A stretch of 64,000 bases of DNA from Pueribacillus sp041725775 (GTDB lineage Bacteria; Bacillota; Bacilli; Bacillales; UBA6769), in assembly GCF_041725775.1 (NCBI RefSeq), contig NZ_JBEUEL010000003.1, positions 62,001-126,000 of the forward strand, written 5' to 3'. Every line of letters starts with the position of its first letter. Positions within the stretch are counted from its first letter, which is position 1. The translations under genes and the position numbers were made by a program. Positions 34,446 to 44,024 of the stretch are shown one piece after another. The notes under the pieces were generated by a model. It worked only from the letters and a program-made list of their open reading frames with translations. It was not told where the DNA came from and ran no database searches.

Positions 34446-34793
34446 TTAAAACGGATTTTCGCTTAACTGTAACGCAACCGCAAGCTTTCCGTCACGATCA
34501 TGTCCCGCTAGTAAAAGTCGTCCTTTTTCATCGACTTCCCAATCTGTTAAACCTTCGGCATATACCCAGCCAATGTTAAGCTTTAACCCTGCTCGATAAG
34601 GACCATCTCCGGTAATTTTACCGCGTGAATAATAGATTTTTGCATTGCGAATATAAGCGCCAGCATTATGAAAGTTCTCATTATAGTGAGAAGCATATGC
34701 TCCATTCGTCGTTTCAAGGTGAATGTATACATCTTTGTTCGCGAACTGATCCAGTACATCTTGGACAGCGTCTTGATTGATTGGCTTCATCAT
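34446..34793 (-). CDS. yojF: YojF-family protein (DUF1806)
   Basis: 115 aa, small soluble protein. Motifs VYIHLETTNGAYASH and GAYIRNAKIYYSRGKITGDG fit DUF1806/YojF, whose gene regularly precedes bshB2. Function unproven; association with bacillithiol is inferred from gene order. RBS AAAGGAG precedes ATGATG; either ATG could be used. 81 bp to bshB2. Confidence 0.85.
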   Translation of the reverse strand: MMKPINQDAVQDVLDQFANKDVYIHLETTNGAYASHYNENFHNAGAYIRNAKIYYSRGKITGDGPYRAGLKLNIGWVYAEGLTDWEVDEKGRLLLAGHDRDGKLAVALQLSENPF

Positions 34794-34855
34794 TTTTCTC
34801 CTTTCTTTTTACTTACATCAATTTCAATTTTACAGAGCATCATGACGTTTGTCTG

Positions 34856-36091
34856 TTAAATGATTCCATTTGCCCAGTTTCCATTTCGGAATACCGGTTC
34901 AAGTGTACCATCTTCTGTTTCTCCATCAATGTCGAGTTTTTCTGAGCCGATCATAAAGTCGACGTGGACAATACTTGTATTTGCTCCATGTTTAGCAAGG
35001 TCCTCTTTTGACATTGTTTTTCCACCTTCTAGGCAAAAGGCATACGCACTTCCAAGCGCGACATGGCATGATGCATTTTCATCAAAAAGCGTATTGTAAA
35101 AAGTAAGATTTGTTTGCGAAATCGGTGATTCGTGTGGAACGAGAGCAACTTCTCCTAAATAACGGTTTCCCTCATCAGTTTCTACGAGTCGCTTTAACGT
35201 TTCATAGCCTTCTTTTGCAGTAAAATCTACAATCTTTCCATTTTCAAACGTAAATGAAAAGTTGTCGATGATCGTTCCACCATAGTTTAATGGTTTTGTA
35301 CTTGACACAGTGCCATAAACGCCGTCTTTTTTCGGAGTTGTAAACACTTCTTCTGTCGGCATGTTCGGGACGAATTCAACCCCACGCTCACTTTTGCCGC
35401 CACCGCCAACCCAGAGGTGTTTTTCAGGTAACTCGATCGTTAAATTTGTGCCTGGTCCTTTGTAGTGCAGTTTTTTATATTTTTTTTCGTTTAAAAAGTC
35501 TACTTTTTGCTGCAAGTTTGCTTGATGTTGTCTCCAAGCCGACACTGGATCTGTGTCATTGATTCTCGTTGCGGTCATAATTGCATCCCATAGTTTTTTC
35601 ATTTGTTCAGATTCAGGCTCGTTTGGAAACACTTTTTCGGCCCATTCTTTCGTCGGGGAAGCGACGATCGTCCAGCTGATTTTATCAGATTGAATGTATT
35701 CACGAAATTTCGCCATTGCTTCGCCTGCTGTTTGTTGTGCTGTTGCCACGCGTGCAGGATCGACATCTTTAAGTAGTTCTGGATTCGGTGCTAAAATCGA
35801 CAGCACTGCAGCTCCGTCTTCTGCCATTTCTTCGTAGCCTTTTGCTTTCCATAACGGGTATTCTGCGAACGCCTCGTCTGGAGCATACGTATATTTTACT
35901 TTCGTAAATTCATCGTCATTCCATTCGACATGGACGTTATGTGCGCCTTCTTTAAAGGCCACTTCCGTAATTTTATAAACGAGATCTTTTGCAATAATCG
36001 GTGCATTGATGACGAGCAATTGTCCTTTTTGAATGTTGACGCCAACTTTCACTGCCAATTCTGCGTACTTTATAAGTTCATTCTCTTTCAT
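34856..36091 (-). CDS. M29 family aminopeptidase
   Basis: 411 aa, the normal length for AmpS/PepS/AmpT-type metallo-aminopeptidases. N-terminal KYAELAVKVGVNIQKGQLLVINAPI is typical, and C-terminal TSIVHVDFMIGSEKLDIDG carries the metal-binding His and Asp. Cytoplasmic, broad removal of N-terminal residues. RBS AAGGAG about 12 bp upstream of the ATG. Transcribed away from the ABC operon at 36262. Confidence 0.9.
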   Translation of the reverse strand: MKENELIKYAELAVKVGVNIQKGQLLVINAPIIAKDLVYKITEVAFKEGAHNVHVEWNDDEFTKVKYTYAPDEAFAEYPLWKAKGYEEMAEDGAAVLSILAPNPELLKDVDPARVATAQQTAGEAMAKFREYIQSDKISWTIVASPTKEWAEKVFPNEPESEQMKKLWDAIMTATRINDTDPVSAWRQHQANLQQKVDFLNEKKYKKLHYKGPGTNLTIELPEKHLWVGGGGKSERGVEFVPNMPTEEVFTTPKKDGVYGTVSSTKPLNYGGTIIDNFSFTFENGKIVDFTAKEGYETLKRLVETDEGNRYLGEVALVPHESPISQTNLTFYNTLFDENASCHVALGSAYAFCLEGGKTMSKEDLAKHGANTSIVHVDFMIGSEKLDIDGETEDGTLEPVFRNGNWANGII

Positions 36092-36261
36092 CGATGTATC
36101 GAAACTCCTTTTTATAAATTAACGAAGTCACACTGCAGGAAACTGTTCTTTGCCTTCGCCTTATTACGTACGATTTTACACGGAAAAGTTGATAAAGTGA
36201 AATCTTCTCACCGAACTAGGCACGAGTGAATATAATGCGATAGCGAGGTGGTGAGTGGTGT

Positions 36262-37095
36262 ATGGAAAATGATAGAACGGATGAACGAGAGAAAAGTCCA
36301 GAAGAGATTGAACGTGAAGAATGGGAACGGCAAAAAGTAAAACAGCGACTAAAGCAAGTGATGACGATTGCCTCTCCTGTTTTCATTTTGCTTTTGTGGG
36401 AGTTGCTATCACGGACAGAGCTTATTGATTCACGGTTTTTCCCGCCACCAACAGCGATCGTAGCTACCTTTTTTAATATGATTAAAACGGGGACGTTATT
36501 TGACCATTTAAGTATTAGCTTAATGCGTATTCTTGGTGGTTTTATATTAGGGGTCATTCCGGGAATTGTTCTCGGGTTGTTAATGGGAATGTATGCACCT
36601 TTTCGGCATTTCTTTCAGCCACTCGTCATGGCGATTATGCCGATACCGACGTTAGCGTTACTTCCAATTATTATTATCATTTTTGGAATCGGTGAAACTT
36701 CCAAACTCGTAACGATTGCAGGAAGTGTGTTTTTTCCAGTTGTCATTAATACAGCTGCTGGTGTCATGAATATCGAACACATTTACGTTGATGTTGCAAA
36801 AAACTACGGTGCCAATTCAAAAGATTTTTTCTTCAAAATTGCTTTGCCTGGCTCGCTACCGGTTATGCTCGAAGGGATTCAAATGGGGCAGGCAATTGCA
36901 CTGCTGACGATCGTCGCGGCTGAAATGATGGGCGCTAACGAAGGAATTGGATATTTAATATGGACATCATATAAAGCGTTCGTGTTGACAGAAATGTATG
37001 TCGGGCTCATCCTTATTTCATTTTTCGGATATTTCTTTTCGTTATTACTTCGTTGGTTACAAGCAAAGCTTCTGCCTTGGAGAGAGGATAGTTAA
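36262..37095 (+). CDS. ABC transporter permease (SsuC-like), system 2
   Basis: 277 aa. A very acidic/basic charged N-terminal tail (about 1-30, ERPREW-type charged residues) precedes six helices and a BPD loop (YVDVAKNYGANSKDFFFKIALPGSLP near 173-197). RBS GAGGTGG. First gene of a permease-ATPase-binding-protein operon, the reverse order of the operon at 14040-16801. Substrate not determined. Confidence 0.88.
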   Translation: MENDRTDEREKSPEEIEREEWERQKVKQRLKQVMTIASPVFILLLWELLSRTELIDSRFFPPPTAIVATFFNMIKTGTLFDHLSISLMRILGGFILGVIPGIVLGLLMGMYAPFRHFFQPLVMAIMPIPTLALLPIIIIIFGIGETSKLVTIAGSVFFPVVINTAAGVMNIEHIYVDVAKNYGANSKDFFFKIALPGSLPVMLEGIQMGQAIALLTIVAAEMMGANEGIGYLIWTSYKAFVLTEMYVGLILISFFGYFFSLLLRWLQAKLLPWREDS

Positions 37096-37104
37096 AGGAG
37101 GGCT

Positions 37105-37896
37105 ATGATGGGGCGTCAAACGAAAATTAAACTCGAGAATGTAACGAAAGTGTTTTATAAACGAGGGAATAGTATTACAGCGGTTCAGAACATATCAACT
37201 GAAGTTAAAGATGGTGAGTTCGTTTGCCTTATCGGTCCGTCCGGTTGTGGTAAGACGACACTGTTAAAAATTTTAGCAGGGTTAGAAACACCGAGTACAG
37301 GGAACTATTCAATTTCAAGAGAAAACAAAGACAAACCGCTTCAATCGATGGTGTTTCAAGAAAAGGGCATTTTTCCGTGGCTTACAGTTTCGGAAAATGT
37401 CGCCTTCGGTTTAAACATGCAAAAGCTTCCGAAAGCGTATGTCAAAGAACAGACGGAGTATTTTTTGGAAAAAGTAGGGCTCACTCAATTTGCGAAACGA
37501 TATCCGAAAGAACTGTCAGGCGGTATGAAACAACGGGTTAGTATTGCGCGGGCTTTCGCAAATGATCCAGAAATTTTGCTAATGGATGAACCGTTTGCTG
37601 CGCTCGATGAACAAAATAAATATATTTTACAAGAAGAGTTACTAAACATATGGATGGAAACGAAAAAAACGGTCCTCTTTATCACCCATAGCATTGACGA
37701 AGCACTCATGTTAAGTGACCGAATTTTACTCATGAGTGCTCAACCTGGTCAAATCGTCGCTGATAAAAAAATCGAGCTCCCGCGCCCGCGGCGATTCGAA
37801 CAAATTCGTTCTGACCGTGACGTCGCGAAGCAATTCGTGGAAATTTGGCAACACTTGCAAACAGAAGTTCAACGTTCACGGTTACAAACGACGTAG
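37105..37896 (+). CDS. ABC transporter ATPase (SsuB-like), system 2
   Basis: 263 aa. Walker A GPSGCGKTT near residues 46-54, signature LSGGMKQRVSIARAFA near 138-153, Walker B ILLMDEPFAALD near 158-169, H-loop in LFITHSIDEA. AAAGGAGGG precedes ATGATG. 9 bp after the permease stop and 13 bp before the binding protein. Confidence 0.92.
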   Translation: MMGRQTKIKLENVTKVFYKRGNSITAVQNISTEVKDGEFVCLIGPSGCGKTTLLKILAGLETPSTGNYSISRENKDKPLQSMVFQEKGIFPWLTVSENVAFGLNMQKLPKAYVKEQTEYFLEKVGLTQFAKRYPKELSGGMKQRVSIARAFANDPEILLMDEPFAALDEQNKYILQEELLNIWMETKKTVLFITHSIDEALMLSDRILLMSAQPGQIVADKKIELPRPRRFEQIRSDRDVAKQFVEIWQHLQTEVQRSRLQTT

Positions 37897-37909
37897 AAAG
37901 GAGTGAGAA

Positions 37910-38995
37910 ATGTTGAATCGAAAACGAATAAAAATGATTCTGTTTCCATTATTTCTAATCATGCTTGTCATCGCAGGTTGTTCTTCGAAAGTTGACACCT
38001 CGGAAAACGAAAGGGGAAAAGAAGAAGTTGATGGACTCGCGCCGCTTGAAAAAACAGAAAAAGTGTACATTGCGGAAGATGGCGCAGCTTCGGGAGCGGG
38101 TTTTTATATCGCGAATGAAAAAGGTTATTTCAAAGATTTTAATATTGACATCGAGTTTGTAACATTTGCGAATTCTGACGACATGTTGCCGGCTGTCGCA
38201 TCAGGAAAAGTCGATGTGGCGGGGGGAATATCGACAGCGGCATTTTTTAATTCGCTTGCACAAGGGATTGACGTAAAAATGATTGCTGACAAAGGCCATA
38301 ATATAAAAGGCAAGTCGTATTTTACGTTCGTCATTCGAAAAGATCTTACAAATGAAATTCAAAGTTACGAAGATTTCAAAGGAAAAACGATAGCAGTTTC
38401 AACAAATAATGGTGTAGACGACTATATATTTGAACAGATGCTTCATCACGGTGGATTGACACGCGACGATGTAGAGTTTGTATTAATGGCTGATTTTGGA
38501 AATATGTTAGCTGCGATTGGGAATGGGTCAATCGACGCTGCGTTACAAATTGAACCACTCGTTACGAAAGGAATTGCAGAAAATATTCACGAACGCTTCG
38601 GTGATGCGACCGATTATGCACCTGAAGCACAAATCGCAATGGTGTTGTCTTCTCCGAAATTTTTAGTAGACCGAGAAGAGGTCGCCTTGCGGTTCATGGT
38701 TGCATATTTAAAAGGTGTTCGTGATTATAACGATGCCTTTGGAAAGGGAACGGGTGACAAAGACGAGATGATTGACATTATGACGAAATATACGACACTA
38801 AAAGAAAAAGAGGTTTGGAAAGAAGTAAATGTGACAGGATTAAATCCAAACGGTGAGATGTTTATCGAAGATATTAAAAATCAATTTGAAGTGTACAAAG
38901 CGAACGGCGCAATTAAAGGAGACTTAAACTTCGACGATTCCATTGATACGACAATCACCGAGAGGGCCGTTGAAATTCTTGGGGAGTATGAGTAA
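37910..38995 (+). CDS. ABC transporter substrate-binding lipoprotein (NMT1-like), system 2
   Basis: 361 aa. Signal peptide with lipobox VIAGC near residues 20-24, then an NMT1/SsuA-like fold (EDGAASGAGFYIANEKGYF; DMLPAVASGKVDVAGG). RBS AAAGGAG. It shares local sequence with the binding protein at 14040 (IADKG followed by a KGKSYF/KGYS segment), so the two importers look related. The ligand cannot be read from sequence. Confidence 0.85.
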   Translation: MLNRKRIKMILFPLFLIMLVIAGCSSKVDTSENERGKEEVDGLAPLEKTEKVYIAEDGAASGAGFYIANEKGYFKDFNIDIEFVTFANSDDMLPAVASGKVDVAGGISTAAFFNSLAQGIDVKMIADKGHNIKGKSYFTFVIRKDLTNEIQSYEDFKGKTIAVSTNNGVDDYIFEQMLHHGGLTRDDVEFVLMADFGNMLAAIGNGSIDAALQIEPLVTKGIAENIHERFGDATDYAPEAQIAMVLSSPKFLVDREEVALRFMVAYLKGVRDYNDAFGKGTGDKDEMIDIMTKYTTLKEKEVWKEVNVTGLNPNGEMFIEDIKNQFEVYKANGAIKGDLNFDDSIDTTITERAVEILGEYE

Positions 38996-39000
38996 AAGGG

Positions 39001-39040
39001 CAGTCAGTTATCGTTACGATGACTGGCTGTATTATTTTTG
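39001..39040 (+). terminator. Terminator of ABC system 2
   Basis: CAGTCAGTTATCG / GATGACTGGCTG, 12 bp including two wobble pairs, with loop TTAC, followed by TATTATTTTTG. Confidence 0.8.
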
Positions 39041-39240
39041 TTCTTGTCAGATTATGGTTTCGTCGTAGTTTAAATTTTCTCTTGCAATTGGATACGATCT
39101 TAAATGAAGAAATGTATTTGATCTCAATGAGGCTTTGAATGGCAATTTTGTTAACGTCTCAGAGCTTGCAAATCGCTTTGCACTTCATTTCAAACTATAA
39201 TACGATAGAATCAAAAGAATAATTGTGAGGAGGCGATGAG

Positions 39241-40059
39241 TTGAGGTTAACTGATACAGCAACGTTACATAACGGTGTGGAAATGCCATATGTTGGTTTA
39301 GGTGTATATAAAGCAATGGAAGGTCAAGAAGTTGAAAATGCTGTGAAAGCAGCTTTGAAGCACGGTTATCGTAGCATTGACACCGCACAGTTTTATGCAA
39401 ACGAACGGGGCGTTGGGAAAGCGCTAAAAGAGTCAGGTGTACCGCGTGAAGAAGTGTTCATAACGACGAAAGTGTGGAATGATTCCCAAGGTTATGACAG
39501 CACGCTGCGAGCATTTGAAGCTAGCAGGGAAAAGCTCGGTCTCGATTATATTGATTTATATTTAATTCACTGGCCGATTACAGGGAAATATAAAGACACG
39601 TGGAGAGCACTTGAGCACCTTTATCGTGAGAAAAAAGTCCGTGCGATCGGAGTGAGCAACTTTCAAATTTATCATCTTGAAGAAGTGATGGAAGATTGTG
39701 AAGTAAAGCCGATGGTGAATCAAATTGAACTTCATCCGAAGTTGACGCAAAGAGAACTGCTTACATTTTGCCAAAAGCACGACATTCAAGTTGAGGCGTG
39801 GAGTCCGCTTATGCGAGGCAAATTTTTTGATCATCCGACTTTGATTGCACTTTCGAAAAAGTATAACAAAACAGTTGCTCAAATTATTTTACGTTGGGAC
39901 ATTCAACAAAAGATCGTCACGATTCCAAAATCTGTCAATGAAGCGCGTATTAAAGAAAACGCAAATATTTTTGATTTTGAATTGACAGAACAAGAAATTA
40001 CAGATATTGCGAAGATGAATGAAAACCTTCGTCTTGGTCCGAACCCTGACGATTTTTAA
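39241..40059 (+). CDS. Aldo/keto reductase
   Basis: 272 aa, AKR5-type (close to B. subtilis YtbE/YvgN in pattern). The catalytic tetrad is visible: Asp-Tyr in SIDTAQFYANE (near 46-54), Lys in FITTKVWN (near 78) and His in YLIHWPI (near 110). NADPH-binding C-terminal IPKSVNEARIKEN. Starts with TTG after GAGGAGG (7 bp). Likely reduces methylglyoxal or other aldehydes. It precedes the acyl-CoA dehydrogenase gene by 24 bp. Confidence 0.9.
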   Translation: MRLTDTATLHNGVEMPYVGLGVYKAMEGQEVENAVKAALKHGYRSIDTAQFYANERGVGKALKESGVPREEVFITTKVWNDSQGYDSTLRAFEASREKLGLDYIDLYLIHWPITGKYKDTWRALEHLYREKKVRAIGVSNFQIYHLEEVMEDCEVKPMVNQIELHPKLTQRELLTFCQKHDIQVEAWSPLMRGKFFDHPTLIALSKKYNKTVAQIILRWDIQQKIVTIPKSVNEARIKENANIFDFELTEQEITDIAKMNENLRLGPNPDDF

Positions 40060-40083
40060 TAATGAACGAGGAAGTGGACGCAA

Positions 40084-41241
40084 ATGCCATTACTGAAAAC
40101 TGAACGACAAAAAGAAATTTATAAACTGCTTGATGAACGAGAAGGGGCATTTAAACAGTGTGGTGCAAAAGCAGATGCTGAAAATTCGTTTCCGTATGAA
40201 AATATTGAGGAACTAAAGAAAATAGGCTTTACGAGTTTGACCGTTCCGAAAGAATTTGGCGGCGAAGAAATTCCGTTGTATGAAATGGTTTTATATTTAG
40301 AAAAGCTTGGGCAAGCCGATGGTTCAACAGCACTTGGGCTTGGTTGGCATCTTGGGATTATGATGGACTTAGCCGAACGTAGACCGTGGCAAGCCGACGT
40401 TTATAAGGAAGTATGTGAGCATGCTGTGAAAGAGGGAGCGCTTTTAAATCGCGCAGCAACGGAACCGAAAACAGGCAGTCCGACTCGAGGTGGAAAACCT
40501 GAGACAACAGCTGTGAAGCAATCAGATGGTTCATGGAAAATTACTGGAAGAAAAACGTTTACGACGATGTCTCCCGTTCTCGATTACTTTCTCGTCGCTG
40601 CAACCGATGATGAGACAGCCGATGTAAATGAATATCTTATTCCGAGAAATACAAATGGTGTGTCTATTGAAGAAACGTGGGATTCCGTTGCAATGCAAGG
40701 GACGGGAAGTCACGACTTAGTGATGCAAGACGTCATCATCCCTGCTCACTATCTAGTTGAAGCGAAACGGAATGAACGAAAAGCACGACCGAGCGGCTGG
40801 CTTTTGCATATTCCGTCTGTTTATTCTGGGATTGCGCGTGCAGCTCGAAATGAAGCGTTAAAATTTGCGACGACCTATTCTCCGAATAGCATCGTCGGAA
40901 CGATTAGCGAAATTCCGAACGTACGCAGACTTATCGGGGAAATTGAAATGAAACTTCACCAATCACGGCAAATTTTATATACGACTGCAAGAGCATGGGA
41001 TGAAGAACTGGAAAATCGAAATCAGATGACAGCCCAACTCCAAGTAGCAAAATATACGGTGACGAATACTGCGATTGAAGTCGTTGATCTTGCAATGCGG
41101 ATTGTTGGTGCGAGAAGTTTGTCAGCAAAAAATCCGTTACAGCGTTATTATCGTGATGTTCGCGCTGGTTTACACAATCCGCCGATGGATGACGCAGTCA
41201 TTGCATTGCTCGCGGAACAAGCGATTCAATCGTTTAAGTAA
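40084..41241 (+). CDS. Acyl-CoA dehydrogenase (YdbM-like)
   Basis: 385 aa. Flavoprotein with the three-part ACAD fold; N-terminal FTSLTVPKEFGGEEIPLYEM, middle ITGRKTFTTMSPV. The C-terminal end (MRIVGARSLSAKNPLQRYYRDVRAG) lacks the GTxEIQ motif and resembles B. subtilis YdbM and the acyl-CoA dehydrogenase/monooxygenase branch, so a role as a DszC-like or YdbM-like enzyme is possible. Follows the aldo/keto reductase closely; a weak hairpin (41255-41274) follows. Confidence 0.83.
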   Translation: MPLLKTERQKEIYKLLDEREGAFKQCGAKADAENSFPYENIEELKKIGFTSLTVPKEFGGEEIPLYEMVLYLEKLGQADGSTALGLGWHLGIMMDLAERRPWQADVYKEVCEHAVKEGALLNRAATEPKTGSPTRGGKPETTAVKQSDGSWKITGRKTFTTMSPVLDYFLVAATDDETADVNEYLIPRNTNGVSIEETWDSVAMQGTGSHDLVMQDVIIPAHYLVEAKRNERKARPSGWLLHIPSVYSGIARAARNEALKFATTYSPNSIVGTISEIPNVRRLIGEIEMKLHQSRQILYTTARAWDEELENRNQMTAQLQVAKYTVTNTAIEVVDLAMRIVGARSLSAKNPLQRYYRDVRAGLHNPPMDDAVIALLAEQAIQSFK

Positions 41242-41254
41242 TAATCTGTTACAG

Positions 41255-41274
41255 GAGCAGGATAGTTACTGCTC
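41255..41274 (+). terminator. Weak terminator
   Basis: GAGCAG / CTGCTC with an 8-nt loop, followed by TTCACTTTACTTT. Confidence 0.4.
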
Positions 41275-41364
41275 TTCACTTTACTTTCAGAATATTATTT
41301 ACTTATAATAAATTCAGTGGTACAGTATTTGTGAATCTACTTTATTTTGAGGGGGTAATGGAAA

Positions 41365-42354
41365 ATGAAAGCATGGCAAGTAAAACGTTTAGCTGATCCA
41401 GCAGAAGCACTCGAAATAGCAGAAGTGGAAAAGCCACAGTTAGAAGACGGAAAAGTGATCATTAAAGTCGAAGCAACAGCGCTAAACTTTTTCGATATTT
41501 TGCTTTGCCAAGGAAAATATCAAGAGAAGCCACCGTTACCGTTTACACCAGGTGCAGAAGTTTCGGGAACGGTCGTTGAAGTTCCAAATAACAGTAAATT
41601 CCAAGTTGGCGATCGGGTTTTAGCACAACCACAAATGCCAAACGGAGGGCTGGCAGATTATGTTTCTGCTGCTGAAGAAAATTCGGTTTATAAAATTCCA
41701 GAGACGATGGATTTCAAAGATGCTGCAGCGATGTACATTACATATCAAACAACATATTACGCCCTTCATTATCGAGCGCAAATTAAACAAGGAGAAGTCC
41801 TGCTCGTTCACGCAGGTGCGGGCGGCGTCGGCTCAGCGGCCATTCAATTAGGAAAAGCAGCTGGCGCAAAAGTAATTGCTACCGCAGGTGGACCGGAAAA
41901 AACGAACGTATGCCGTGAACTTGGGGCTGACGTTGTTATCGACTATTTGTCAGAGGACTTCGTCGAGATTGTGAAAAAAGAAACAAATGGTCGCGGAGCA
42001 GATGTTATTTATGACCCAGTTGGAGGAGACACGTTCGATAAATCACGAAAATGTATTGCGTTTGATGGTCGATTACTCGTCATCGGTTTTGCGGGCGGCA
42101 GAATTCCTGAAGCACCAGCAAACCATGCTCTTGTGAAAAACTATTCGATTGTAGGCGTTCACTGGGGTTATTTCAAACGTCTCTACCCAGAAGGCGTCGT
42201 TAATATTCATGAAAAATTAATGCAGTTGTATGAAGCAGGGAAAATTAAACCTCTTATTTATGATGAATTTCCGTTTGAGAAAGTACCTGAAGCGTTAAAC
42301 ATGCTTGGAAGCCGGAAAACTTATGGAAAGTTAATCGTAAAACTAACTAACTAG
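41365..42354 (+). CDS. NADPH:quinone oxidoreductase (zinc-free MDR family)
   Basis: 329 aa. Medium-chain dehydrogenase/reductase fold: N-terminal GroES-like domain and Rossmann motif HAGAGGVGSAAIQLGKAAGA near residues 150-170. No structural zinc cysteines, so the quinone-reductase/enoyl-reductase branch. RBS GAGGGGG. It lies between two terminator-like hairpins and may be a single-gene unit, though within a block of acyl-CoA genes. Confidence 0.87.
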   Translation: MKAWQVKRLADPAEALEIAEVEKPQLEDGKVIIKVEATALNFFDILLCQGKYQEKPPLPFTPGAEVSGTVVEVPNNSKFQVGDRVLAQPQMPNGGLADYVSAAEENSVYKIPETMDFKDAAAMYITYQTTYYALHYRAQIKQGEVLLVHAGAGGVGSAAIQLGKAAGAKVIATAGGPEKTNVCRELGADVVIDYLSEDFVEIVKKETNGRGADVIYDPVGGDTFDKSRKCIAFDGRLLVIGFAGGRIPEAPANHALVKNYSIVGVHWGYFKRLYPEGVVNIHEKLMQLYEAGKIKPLIYDEFPFEKVPEALNMLGSRKTYGKLIVKLTN

Positions 42355-42364
42355 TCAGTTTGTT

Positions 42365-42390
42365 CCCCCTACAAATTAGGGGGATTTTTC
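42365..42390 (+). terminator. Terminator
   Basis: CCCCCT (42365-42370) / AGGGGG (42378-42383) followed by ATTTTTC. Confidence 0.85.
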
Positions 42391-42403
42391 ATAACAATTC
42401 ATT

Positions 42404-42432
42404 TTGATAATTGTTAGAATCTTTAATATAAT
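42404..42432 (+). promoter_or_regulatory. Promoter of the acyl-CoA catabolic operon
   Basis: TTGATA (42404-42409), 17-bp spacer, TATAAT (42427-42432). Perfect -10 box, about 40 bp before the ligase start. No FadR-type or cre operator was recognised next to it. Confidence 0.75.
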
Positions 42433-42474
42433 AGAAATAGAACAATAATAATAGAAAAAGGAGGTTAGACAGCG

Positions 42475-44001
42475 ATGATTTTAACAGATTTAATGCAGCA
42501 AAACATTGATAAGTACGGAGAATATCCTTTTTTGTACTTCGGGGAGAAAGCGATTACAAATGTGGAAACGGCTGAGTATGCGGGTCAGTTTGCAGCTGTA
42601 TTAACGCAACATAACATTAAAAAAGATGACCGAGTGGTCGTTTGTATGCCGAACTGTCCTGACGTTATATTTTCATACCAAGGGATTATGCGGACTGGTG
42701 CGATCGTTATCCCTGTCATGTATTTGCTTCATCAACAGGAAATACACTTTATCTTGCAAGATTCTGAAGCGAAAGCAATTATAACATCAAGCATGCTTTA
42801 TTCAAAAGTTAAAAAAGCTTGCGATGGATTGTCAAAGCGCCCGAAAATTTTTGTTGTAGATGAAGTGAATGATGAAGAAGCGATTGTTGTTTATTCAGAA
42901 GCTGAAAGTCTTGATCCGATCGAGACAAGCGTATCGGCGACTGAAAGTGATGTAGCAGTCATTTTGTATACATCAGGAACAACAGGAAAGCCGAAAGGGG
43001 TTATGCTCACGCATAAAAATCTTTATTCGAACGCGTCGACATCCGCTTCATTACAAGAAGATGAAGAGCGCGGAACGACACTCGGTGTTCTCCCACTTGC
43101 ACACGTATACGGATTTACCGTAACAAACGCATGTTTTTTATTAGGGGCATCGATCGTCATTTTTGCAATGTTTAATTTGGAAGAAGTGTGTAAAGCGATT
43201 GAAAAGCATAAAGTAAAAGGCTTCAATGCTGTGCCTGCAATGATTCACGCCATGCTAATGAGTCCGATTACTGAAAAATATGATCTATCTAGTCTCGAAT
43301 CAGTCGGATCCGGATCAGCGCCGATTCCGGTCGCTCTTATTGAAGGGTTTAAAAAGAAATTTAACGCCGATGTACTTGAAGGATATGGACTATCAGAAGC
43401 CGCTCCGGTCGTATCGACAAATCGCAAAACGATGCCCGTTAAACCAGGATCAGTCGGACTACCGCTTCCTGGCATTGAAATTAAAATTGCCGATGAAAAT
43501 GGGAATGAACTTCCAACAGGTGAAGTTGGTGAGTTGCTCGTACGTGGTGACAATATAACGCCGGGATATTTTCGAAATGAAGAAGCGACGAAAGAAGCAA
43601 TTCGAGATGGGTGGCTGCATACGGGTGATATGGGAAGAGTCGACGAAGATGGATACCTTTATATCGTCGATCGGAAAAAAGATTTAATAATTCGTGGTGG
43701 CTTTAACATTTATCCGCGTGAGCTAGAAGAATTAATTTCTCGACATGAGGCTGTGTCTGAAGTCGCTGTCATCAGTGTACCTTCTGAAAGAATGGGGGAA
43801 GAAGTAGTCGCATTTGTCGTGAAAAAACCGAGAGTCGAAATTACAGAAGAAGATTTGATCGAGTACTGTCAAGATAAACTAGCAAAATATAAAACCCCGC
43901 GGAGAGTGCTGTTTGTTAAAACATTGCCAAAAAACGCAGTCGGAAAAGTATTAAAACAACAGCTCAAACTACAATCACAAGACGTTGAGCTGTACATCTA
44001 A
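42475..44001 (+). CDS. Acyl-CoA ligase (AMP-forming)
   Basis: 508 aa. Activates a carboxylic acid to its CoA thioester using ATP. Motifs: LYTSGTTGKPKGVMLTH near residues 164-180 (P-loop), GYGLSEAAPV near 303-312, HTGDMGRVDEDGYLYIVDRK near 382-402, GGFNIYPRELEE near 409-420, and a conserved lysine in NAVGKVLK near 492. RBS AAAGGAGG. First gene of a run of closely spaced genes (thioesterase, two acyl-CoA dehydrogenases). Annotated as long-chain in similar proteins, but chain or ring specificity is not evident. Confidence 0.88.
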   Translation: MILTDLMQQNIDKYGEYPFLYFGEKAITNVETAEYAGQFAAVLTQHNIKKDDRVVVCMPNCPDVIFSYQGIMRTGAIVIPVMYLLHQQEIHFILQDSEAKAIITSSMLYSKVKKACDGLSKRPKIFVVDEVNDEEAIVVYSEAESLDPIETSVSATESDVAVILYTSGTTGKPKGVMLTHKNLYSNASTSASLQEDEERGTTLGVLPLAHVYGFTVTNACFLLGASIVIFAMFNLEEVCKAIEKHKVKGFNAVPAMIHAMLMSPITEKYDLSSLESVGSGSAPIPVALIEGFKKKFNADVLEGYGLSEAAPVVSTNRKTMPVKPGSVGLPLPGIEIKIADENGNELPTGEVGELLVRGDNITPGYFRNEEATKEAIRDGWLHTGDMGRVDEDGYLYIVDRKKDLIIRGGFNIYPRELEELISRHEAVSEVAVISVPSERMGEEVVAFVVKKPRVEITEEDLIEYCQDKLAKYKTPRRVLFVKTLPKNAVGKVLKQQLKLQSQDVELYI

Positions 44002-44024
44002 CAGATAGAAAGGGAGATAGAGAG